DNA of 19,434 nucleotides, from assembly GCA_900088475.1 (NCBI GenBank), contig FLMG01002963.1:1-19434 (forward strand), in the 5' to 3' direction. The DNA comes from Hyphochytrium catenoides (lineage: Eukaryota; Sar; Hyphochytriomycetes; Hyphochytriales; Hyphochytriaceae). Each line of letters begins with the position of its first letter. Positions within the stretch are counted from its first letter, which is position 1. Of the stretch, positions 1 through 8,003 are shown piece after piece. The translations under genes and the position numbers were made by a program. Below the pieces are notes generated by a model. That model was given only the letters and a program-made list of their open reading frames with translations. It searched no databases and was not told where the DNA came from.

Positions 1-338
1 TAATAATGGTACACTTTACGTACAGTACCAGCGCACAAGTGTTCATCTTGCTACGACTACTCTTTTCCTGATTGCCTAACAAACTAAGGAGCGCACATTG
101 CGCTCCATGTAATCCTTTGTGGTTCCCATTTTTCGACAGTCACCTTCTGCACCCAGCATATACAGCATTGCCCTAGAGAACACTCGTAGTCTACACCTCG
201 CCATCAGTCCAGAAAAAAAAATAAAAAAAAGAGATGTCAGAGTCTTCATCGTACAGGTCATGTCCCCAGAAAGCTGCGCTGCTGTAGTGCACGTCGTCGC
301 CTCCTCATTCCAAGAGAGGTCAAAGCGTTCAAAAGCCT
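1..338. other. 3' flank of the PUF gene; no further gene recognised
   Basis: This lies downstream of the PUF stop codon. The minus strand shows an interrupted T-rich run (complement of the A-rich 211-231) about 110-130 nt past the stop. There is no clear AATAAA on the coding strand. Open frames on both strands are short and show no recognisable protein motif, so it most likely holds the 3' UTR and the spacer to the next gene. Confidence 0.5.
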
Positions 339-2210
339 TCACTCTCCTGATGGGCTTTCAAACGATGCCTTTGTCTCACTATAGGGGCTTAGAGACAGGG
401 GAGAGGACTGTCTGGAGCTCTCTGACGTAGGTTGGCTACTCTCCTTATCGCCGACTTCCAAGTCGACATTTGGGAAGCGCTTAAGAATTCGCGTTGATAT
501 ACGCCGGCCCCCTGATGTGTTTTTCATGGTGGGAAGGTGCTTCTTGATGGCGTTTACCAGAACCATTCCCTGCTCGTAGGAGGCGACTGAGAGAGCTCTT
601 TGTACAACGTAGTTAGCGTACTGATCTTGCAGGAGATGTTTAATGTTCTCCTTGGCAGAAATTTCTTGCAGGTACAGTGCCTTTACGGGCTCTGACGCCT
701 GTCAAGAGAGGCGAAATGGAGATGTCAGGTTGCGGATAAGTGAAAGCTTCAAGAAAGAGGTTGGCAGTGTCGTGAAGAAACTGTCTAATGCTTGATACAA
801 ACTTAAAATAGACTCACCTTCTCTAAGCACTTCTCAATAACATTTGAGCTAAACTTTTGCACAGAGAGGTGTGCAATATGCCCAATAGGCTTAAGAATCA
901 CTCCGGCTGCCTCCTGGGGAGTACAGGTGTCCAGCACGTACTGTACAACATAGTTACCGAATGGGTCTTGCATGAGCTGCATGGCGTGCTCCTCAACCTT
1001 ACTGATGATCTACGAGACGAAGGCAATCAGACAGAAAGCATTTGAAAAAGTATGGCCAATAGGTGTGGAGATAGAGGGACGGAGAAGATACAAGGGAGAA
1101 AAAGCAGACTGTAGACACAAGCTAAGCCTGTCAATGTTTGTCAGTAAGAGAGCCTTCATACAGCAATAGATCGCTCACGTGGAACGACGAAGTTGAGCAG
1201 ACAAGCGGTAGTACCAAAATATTGAGAAGGAGTAGTCATCGTTACCAGCCACTGGATACCCTTCTATCTGGCTTATGGGCCTGTTACTCTTTACTTACCA
1301 GTGCCTTTTGTCTCGGGTCAGCCGCATCTAAGCACCGTTGCAAAACGCAGCAGCCATGCCTATGAGTCCCTACAACCACGCAGCTCTCTGCCACAGCCTC
1401 AAAGACAAAGTTGTTATCCTTGGGCTTTAGGGTATTCAACACCCTCTGGATGACGTGGTTCCCATTTGAATCTATGCAGAGGCGCACAGCTTGCTGTCGT
1501 AACGCCTTAATGATGTGCTGCACCTGCTCCGGCTGTGAACACACTTCTACCACCTTCTGAACAGAGCGGGTGCCATGCAGATTTAGCGCAGCAGCCACAA
1601 GGTTGCCCCCAACTCTCTCAATGATCTCCGTCCTCTGGCGGTCTGAGATCTTCTCTATTAGCTTCTGGAAGAGATAATTGCCTGTGTTTAAAAATCACCA
1701 AAGTTGTAAGTCCGAGTCTAAGGTTCTATCGTTCGCAGACCTTGCCTCGAACACCGTTTCTCCCTTGGACTTCTCTTGCTCCCGTCGTGACTCTCATGTC
1801 ATCTCAGGCCCAGCTCTACGCCACCACGATGTAGCCTTACCGAAGGGATCAACCATCATCTCGGTCAAATGGTCCACTGATTCTTCAAAAATTAAGTCCC
1901 GGAAGTCTGTCTTTCCTTGCTCCAAAAGCTCTTGAAGTAAACGACAGCCATTCTGGTCTTTGGACTGGGAGCACGTTTGGTCAGAACAGCAAAGGCAGAC
2001 ATATGCAGAAAAGCTAACTATTCTGGCCCAATCACATGATGCCAGGGGAGCTGCCTTCACAGACAGACAGATGGGGAAACAAAAATATGCTCTGATAACA
2101 GACTACGACACGACCGCAAGATGAATGCGTAACCAAGTAGAAAGCACCACGCAAAGTAAGACTCACCATCTGAAAGATCCTGCTCTTTATATCGGTGAGT
2201 GATACGTCTG
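339..2210 (-). other. PUF repeat domain (Pumilio homology domain), repeats R1-R8 over exons 6-10
   Basis: The RNA-reading residues can be taken from each repeat core, as first edge residue, stacking residue and second edge residue. R1 is C-R-Q, R2 N-Y-Q, R3 T-R-Q, R4 N-H-Q, R5 C-C-Q, R6 N-Y-Q, R7 S-N-E and R8 N-Y-Q. Under the established PUF code (N/Q reads U, C or S with Q reads A, S/E reads G), R8 to R1 read 5'-UGUAUAUA-3'. Reading R3 (T with Q) as A is an inference, because that pair is not a standard one. R1 straddles the exon 6/7 junction (DIKSRIFQM, then SKDQNGCRLLQ). R2 is split at the invariant Gly by the exon 7/8 junction. R6 and R7 share exon 9, and R8 is in the last exon. Confidence 0.88.
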
Positions 2211-4611
2211 CAGAGAAGTGCTCATGCGTCATAAGTGACTCTCTTTCCGATCTTCGCCTCCGGAGAGGACCCTTTTCACCTCTGGTATCATCTGCACCGT
2301 CTCCACCCTGATTGCGTGAGCAGCACGGCCATGATACCGGTTAGGAAGACAGTCATGCCAAAGAAATGGTAGAGGGTTACAGCGATTGAGGTTAGAATGA
2401 GTAAAAGCAGCTGCAAGAGGTAGATGAAGGCCCTGCTGAATATAGCAAACTAAATATAACGCCACTGAGAGAGCTCAACGTCAAAATAGTTAGACAACGT
2501 GTGAGACAGAGAATAGAGTAGACATACCTTCTGCCTTTGACCTCCGTAGTACTTTATTCCTCCTTTCAGAGTGCCCTGCTTGGGGCTTTGTGCAGGACCT
2601 TCATAACCCGCCCCTCCAGACATCATAGGTGGAGAAGGTGAAGGGTAGCCAGCATAGGGCTGAAGAGGGTGGAGCTGCGCCTGAGGAGGAACCAGTGGTA
2701 CTGCCCAGTGCATCACTCCCGGAAGCATCATCTGAGGGTGCACCAGGTGCGGATAAGCACCAGGCATCATGGGCTGCAACTGCCCAGCCATTAAACCCGC
2801 TGCCCGCAGACAAAATAGGGGAGAGATTGCCAAAAGGGTGTTAAGACATTTGATAGAACAAGGGGCAAGATTCTACAAGTGAAGAAAAGCCAAGGAAGGG
2901 AAAGGAATGCAAATAGCCTTCCGATCAATATCTTTTAATGGACATCGGAAGTATTGAGGGGAGAGTGGCATAGGCAATGCAATGTGCAACAGCCATAGTG
3001 ACGCAGCAGACAGAGGATGAGAAAAGCAAAGCCTCTTCGTGACTGGTAACTATTGTATTACCTGGGTAAAGAGCGACGTTGCCGTCCCCGAAGCCTGGGA
3101 TATAATACGGAAGTGCGGCAGTAGGGACAATGCCTGGCACGCCTCCTTCTTGTGCGGTCTGTGACTCTGCAGTCTGGCTAGTGCGGTACATGGGATGTAC
3201 CTGCTCAGCCGAAAGCTGGACCGATGGAGACAGAAAGGACCAAGGGTAGGAGACAGAGTGATAGACATAGGCAATACGAGCGAGACCAAAAGTGAGGAGG
3301 TAGGAAGCGAGACGGATACAGAACCTCAGTCAATCAACAAGTGCGAAGCCACATGAAGATCGTGCATCGACCAACCTCATTTGGAGCGGTGCGTTGGGGT
3401 AAAGAGTTCATCTTTCCCTGCAGCTGCTGGGTGTGAGAAGGCTGCTGACCGTGAGGCGTCATTCCAAGCTCCTTTGCTGTCACTGGCCTTGCAGGGTGAG
3501 ACTGCGACTGACGGAGGTTAGTTGGAGCTTGAGAGGAACGAGGGCCAGAGGGAGGAGGAGGTTGTCCCCATCCTGGTCCTCCTCTCCCGCTCACTGGTTC
3601 TGTCCCAACTCCCATTGGCCCTCCATTCTGTGTATATCCATGTATGGATCTGTAGTTCCTCTGTGGCTTAGCCTGTGTCCTCTGATGGGCAGGATGTTGG
3701 ACAGGGGAGGGCGACGGAGAGGGAGAGAGTTCGTCCTCGAAATTCATCTTCATGAATGGTTCTCCTAGAGTGTGAGAGGGAGACTGTGCTAAGAACATCT
3801 CAATGGAATGCTTCCTCTGTCTGGGCTGCATGGGCAACCCTGTCTGACTTCCAATACTGAATCTTCCTCCTCTGCCAGCTCCCTCCTCATCTTGGGAAGG
3901 GCGAGGACTCTCTTCGAAAAACTGTCCAATCGCAGGGAGGCAGGAGCAAACAAAGAAAAATGGGATGCGCAAGTTTAGCTACATACGGAAGCAATGGTAA
4001 CAAAAAAATAAGCGCGAAGGACCAAAGCCTGACCCACCGTCACGTCCGAAGGCGCATAGTCTGGTTCCTCTGCCTTCTCTTCGACATAGTTGTAGCTTGA
4101 ATAACTCTCTTCTTGGTATTGATCATGGAACCTGGTGAAATTTTGGGACAGGGCGTGTAAGAATCACTCGAGGTTTAAGACGTAGCGTACCACGCCTAGA
4201 TAACCAAGGAAAGAGATGGGAACAACGATATCGACTACGAAAGCATCAATCTGGTCGCCAGATCTCCTTAGCATCCGCAACCCCCTGCCCTCCCCTCGAT
4301 CTTCTGAACTGATCTCATGAAGCATGTTCACGTGCTTTACTTCTATGAAGCCCCTAGAGGACTCTGTACCTATTCTAGACTTACAAGAGTTCCGGAGAGT
4401 AGAACTTGGGTTGCGCGGTGAAAGCAAAGAGACTCTTTGAAGTCAGGTCCAGCGTCGGAGGAGCGGAGCCGGGTCGCTCTGGGCCTTCCTCGTCACTTTC
4501 TCCTGGAGTCTTCTCTCCCGCCGACCCTCCGCTTGACTTCGTAGCAAAGTCGTGAGAAGGCGGCCCAGCCACACCGCTGGCGTACTGGTGACGGTCCTGC
4601 TCCATAACCAT
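339..4611 (-). CDS. Pumilio-family (PUF) RNA-binding protein, 10 exons, about 825 aa
   Basis: This is a sequence-specific mRNA-binding protein of the Pumilio family; such proteins repress or localise mRNAs through 3' UTR elements in the cytoplasm. Exons in transcription order are 4611-4385, 4131-4038, 3921-3376, 3200-3062, 2799-2528, 2307-2167, 1964-1841, 1681-1299, 1009-818 and 698-339. All junctions are GT-AG, and phases chain without a stop to TGA at 339-341. Residues 1 to about 460 are low complexity: acidic/Tyr-rich early, then Ser/Pro/Gln/Gly-rich (an SPSPSPSP run, PPPP runs), then Met/Pro-rich. Residues from about 463 to 760 carry eight PUF repeats, with cores GCRLLQ, GNYLFQ, GTRSVQ, GNHVIQ, GCCVLQ, GNYVVQ, SSNVIE and ANYVVQ. 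The last 60 or so residues are a Ser-rich tail. The start is the ATG at 4611 (context CCCC-ATG-G); a second in-frame ATG lies two codons on. The acceptor just upstream, at 4626/4627, may mean that the 5' UTR, or less likely more coding sequence, is interrupted by an intron. Length and N-terminal disorder match Pumilio homologues. Confidence 0.93.
3062..3921 (-). other. Low-complexity N-terminal region of the PUF protein (exons 3-4)
   Basis: Exon 3 (3921-3376) is a 546-nt, stop-free exon rich in Ser, Pro, Gln and Gly. It includes an acidic patch with a Ser-Pro run (MNFEDELSPSPSPSP), a PPPP run and a basic/Ser motif (RQRKHSIEMFL) that could be a short linear motif. Exon 4 continues a neutral region rich in Ala, Gly, Pro and Tyr. 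This is the usual disordered half of Pumilio proteins. No folded domain is recognisable. Confidence 0.75.
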
Positions 4612-4624
4612 GGGGATTATAGAG

Positions 4625-4660
4625 CCTAGAATTGGATAGAGAGTAAGGAATGAAAGAGAG
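4625..4660 (-). promoter_or_regulatory. Probable splice acceptor upstream of the PUF start codon
   Basis: Read on the minus strand, a long pyrimidine-rich tract ends in CCAATTCTAG at 4635-4626, only 14 nt before the ATG at 4611. This is as good an acceptor as any inside the gene. It suggests a 5' UTR intron, or a further upstream coding exon, because the frame stays open from the acceptor to the ATG (Gly-Ser-Ile-Ile-Pro-Met). The matching donor was not identified with confidence. Confidence 0.45.
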
Positions 4661-5049
4661 GAGAAGTTTAGGGCAAAGCAGGCCAATGCGTTAGCGTCGG
4701 GGACTCAACTGAGATGAGAAGCTTAGTTCGCTATTCGGGGACGACGCGGTAGCACTATGCACAAGCCTATAGCCCGCGGGGAACCCCAGTGATTGGAAGA
4801 AGGAAACCCACTTCGTGCGGGGACGTACAGCTAAGGTCTGGCAACACTGAGCACGAGAAGATTCCTGAACTAACCTGAGTGCAACCTAGTAATCAGGAAG
4901 CATAAACGCGTAGGTCTTCAAGCCGTTGGAGACTGCAGGCGTGCCTTCAGCGCAGACCAAGCGGCTGAGGTAGCAAGGCCTAACTGAAAGCAGGAAAGGG
5001 TACGTCGTGTCAGCCACCTTCCATTCTCCGTATCACACTCTCACCCGTC

Positions 5050-5107
5050 TCTCTCTTTCTGACCCCGTGTCTCTCTTCTGACCCCATGTCTCTCTTCTGA
5101 CCCCGCC
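5050..5107. repeat. Three tandem copies of a 19-20-bp unit
   Basis: The unit TCTCTCTTCTGACCCC plus three variable bases occurs at 5050-5069 (one extra T), 5070-5088 and 5089-5107. It lies in the 5' flank of the PUF gene. The copies are nearly identical, so the duplication is fairly recent. Confidence 0.85.
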
Positions 5108-5397
5108 TCAAGTCGAAAGCTCTTCGCGAACGCTAGGCCAATTTCGCATCCCACGGCATACTCACCCAACTATTTCCCAGGGCCGGCCCTCAACAGAGAA
5201 TGCCTCAGTTCACTTGCCTCTCCTAGCTCTTCCAAGCTCTCCGTCTCTGCTGATACACCACCAAATGCAACGCGCCCGAGGGAGGCCAAGAATTATTGTC
5301 TTTCTTTCTCTTACCCAGCGCTGTTCAAAGGCTATATATCTACAGTCAATAGTGCTCTTCTGCGAGGCTACTCCCGCGCCCGCCGCCCATGGATGAG

Positions 5398-5610
5398 AAG
5401 CAGCGGGCGATATGACAAGGGAATGACAGGGCAAGAGAGAGAGGAGGGTAGAGAAGAGTAAGAGGCCGATAGAGACAACAAGAGGCGGTACAAAGAAACA
5501 GTAGTGAATGGAGACAGAGCTGAGAGAGATACAGAGCGTTGTCGTGACAGAGAAGTTGAGGAAAGGAAGAAGAGAGAGACGGGGACAGGACAGCAGGTGA
5601 GAAAAGAGGG
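5398..5610. repeat. Purine-rich low-complexity block
   Basis: The plus strand is dominated by G and A with repeated GAGA, AGAG and AAGAG words. It is followed about 50 bp later by the pyrimidine-rich block, so the two are roughly complementary. No coding potential is evident. Confidence 0.7.
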
Positions 5611-5661
5611 GTAAAGAAACTCGTAGCTATCTATCTACCTTACAGTGAGCTAGGACACGTC

Positions 5662-5782
5662 CATCACTTTCTCTCTTTCTTTCTCTCCTCTCTCTCTCTA
5701 GGTGCACTGCCTCTCTCTCTCTCTCTCTCACACACTCTCTCTCTCTCTTCCTCTCTCTTCTTTCTCTTTGTCTCCCTCTTTT

Positions 5783-5813
<31 letters not shown>

Positions 5814-5915
5814 TTCTCTCTCTCTATATCTCTTTCTCTCTCTCTCTTTCCATCTCTCTCTCCCTCTTTCTCTCTCTTCCTGTCTTTCTTTTTCTCTCTC
5901 TCTCAGCTTTGCAGG
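5662..5915. repeat. (CT)n / TCTC-rich microsatellite block
   Basis: About 250 bp made almost only of C and T on the plus strand, with several perfect (CT)n runs. The plus strand has a long open frame here encoding mostly Ser and Leu, which is a by-product of the dinucleotide repeat and not a gene. On the sense strand of the flanking genes it is a GA-rich tract about 1.1-1.3 kb upstream of the PUF start codon. Confidence 0.9.
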
Positions 5916-6782
5916 TGCTTTTCAGTATCTCATCACTCTGCTCTGGCGCTTGTTTGTCATCACCATACTTCTTGTTCTTACTGTTTCGTTTCGCATTCGT
6001 AGATCGCTCTGTCTGTCTGCCACTCTGTCTCGATCAGTCTTTCTATCTCTTACTCGACCTTCCCCGCACATCACGACTCTCTCTGTCCCTTCCTTTTACA
6101 GCTACAACACCCTTTTCTTCTTCCATCTCCACGTCTCTCTTCCTCGTGTTTTTACCTCACTCTTCTTCCCAATCTGTCTCTTTCTACTTTAGGGCCAACA
6201 CTATTTTAATGAGCACCTAACGTGTAAAGAAAACTTATCTCTATCGTATGCTTGCCTGTATCTCTCCTGCCTCTGTCTGTCACATACTTTCTTTGGTGGT
6301 GAACACCTCAAACCAAGGCGATGACGCTGTTGTGTGAGTTAGTGGTTGGACCTCCACTCTCATAATACGCCCAAGGTACAAGTGCCCCTAGCCCCACTAG
6401 AGCTGTGTATAATACCCCTAGGGCTCTGGCCTTTTGGTGTAGTAATACCACAGGGTAAAATTGCCGTGAACCCAGTTCTTACCTCCATTTTGTGAAAGAT
6501 TCATTCCTTTCAAGGAAGCATTTACATGCTAAAGATACAGTAACACCCCATCGAACGTCTAAGAAAGAGAGATCGTCTGCATGCAAGAGAGAGAGGATGG
6601 TCCCCATCCACAGTAGACTCTAGCCCAAGTCTTAGGTAGGGGGATATCCCTCGGTCACCCAGCGGTACCGACGCCTCTATCAGAATCACAAGGAGAATCC
6701 AAATATGGCGAACTGTACCAACATATTCCTTTTGAAACTTTCCATCACAAGAGACCTGTAGAATCTTTGATAACTGTAGACT

Positions 6783-8003
6783 TTAGTTTTTCTTTGGGTC
6801 CGGATGATGTGGCGCGGGTTGGTGATGAAAGCGCATCTTCACATCACAAGGAAATCTCTGCTGTTCATCGTGACAGGGAGTGAATGTTGAGGTGGGGATG
6901 GAGGTGCCTGCTATGTATGTCTGATGATAGCGTCGAGGCGCGGTGACCGAGTAGTCCATAGACTACGAATAGAGTAGAGCGTTGATGAAGAAGAAAGATG
7001 ACAGATGTTTGTTAGATTTGATGAAATCGGCCTGTGCGAAAGTCCAGGTCGAGAGGAATGCGGCGCTCCTGGGAGCAGAGAAACACGAGGAAGGAGGAAA
7101 CACAAGAGAAGAAGCAGGTAGAGGAATGAGGAGAGTAGGTAGAGGGTATCAAAGAGGCTATAGACCTTGATGTAGGCGTCCATGACTGGATCTGCAGCGC
7201 ACTGTGCCTCAGGGAAAGGATTGGGTGCGTAGATCTCCTGTACGTAGGTTGTGAAGGGCGAGATAATGTAGCAACACGTGCATCCGTCACTACTTCCATG
7301 CAAATCATCCGCACAGTCTTCTACTAGAGAAATCCCTGAAGCTACTCGGCACTCCTCGCCGTACAGATCCACACCCAGAGGAGCATTAGGTCTGCGCTCG
7401 AACTCTCTAATGTAGGCAGCGACCGAACAAAGAAGAGGTCGGAGTCAGTGCGAGCATGACGAGCAAGGAAAATCGGTACACGTGGTCGCATACGGAAGGG
7501 AGGGAAGGGTGAAGGGCCAGTCAGAGAGTGAGAGAACAAGGATAATAAAAACGGAAAAAGGAGAAAAATGAGGGAAAGAGAATAGTGCAAGCAAGCAAGT
7601 CAGACCTCCCGCTCCAGAAGACAGCGTTATGCTTCAGGTTGGTCAGAAGCTTCTGGTAATCCACGCGCTGTCTGTCATCGCCGCCTGGACCGGCCGGATC
7701 GCGTCCCAGCCCGAGAACGTCAGCCATTCCAGACCTGAACCCGATATCAAGGACAGAGACAAGACTCTGGTCCTCTTCCCATTCTCCCTCTACTTCTGCT
7801 ATCACGCCCTGCAAACGTGCAAGATGCGTTCATGTTACGAATTAGACCAGCACCGTATCTAGAGACACCTAGCTCCTTACCTCTGTTCGTAAGTAGTCTG
7901 AGGACAGGCGACTGATGGAGACATACTTCGCTCTCCGGCTTTCCACAATGTGTTGTGGTCCTACAAGCCGATCTGGTCCCGTCGAGTGCACCGCGTTATC
8001 AAC
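6783..8003 (-). other. GH43-like part 2 and C-terminal Cys-containing tail
   Basis: Exon 8003-7881 encodes GPDRLVGPQHIVESRRAKY followed by VSISRLSSDYLRTE; the 'R.KY..ISrL..DYL' block is the returning propeller strand of this GH43 group. Exon 7808-7606 gives an acidic segment (VIAEVEGEWEEDQSL) and a Gly-rich loop. Exon 7406-7166 holds ECRVAS, EDCADD, GCTCCYIISPF and EAQCAAD, likely disulfide-bonded. Exon 6962-6783 ends in a His/Pro-rich tail (HHQPAPHHPDPKKN) and TAA. No transmembrane helix or GPI-type hydrophobic end is seen, so the C terminus looks soluble. Confidence 0.75.

Larger units (their letters stand above)
4612..6782. other. Intergenic region between the GH43-like gene (3' end) and the PUF gene (5' end)
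   Basis: This 2.2-kb stretch separates two genes transcribed in the same direction. It should contain the PUF promoter and 5' UTR, and the 3' UTR of the large gene. No convincing protein-coding exon was found on either strand. Contents are a strong splice acceptor just before the PUF ATG, three 19-20-bp tandem repeats at 5050-5107, a TATATA-like stretch at 5332-5339, a purine-rich block near 5398-5610, and a long CT-repeat block near 5662-5915. The part from about 6200 to 6782 has mixed composition with no recognisable RNA gene. Confidence 0.6.

Noticed and set aside
119-430. Plus-strand open frame opposite the PUF 3' end
   Set aside because: It overlaps the antisense of the last PUF exon and its flank. 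The protein has no recognisable motif and the minus-strand gene explains the openness.
3433-3768. Plus-strand open frame opposite PUF exon 3
   Set aside because: It is an antisense shadow of a 546-nt coding exon of biased composition. No domain is visible in it.
5702-6220. Long plus-strand open frame encoding Ser/Leu/Phe-rich protein
   Set aside because: It is the direct translation of a CT microsatellite, with all three forward frames open over it. There are no splice signals, motifs or normal composition, so it is not a gene.
6380-6500. Short inverted repeats and GGTTC-like word resembling an RNA gene
   Set aside because: The stems are short, no cloverleaf with a proper T-arm and acceptor stem can be drawn, and no other RNA family is recognisable.
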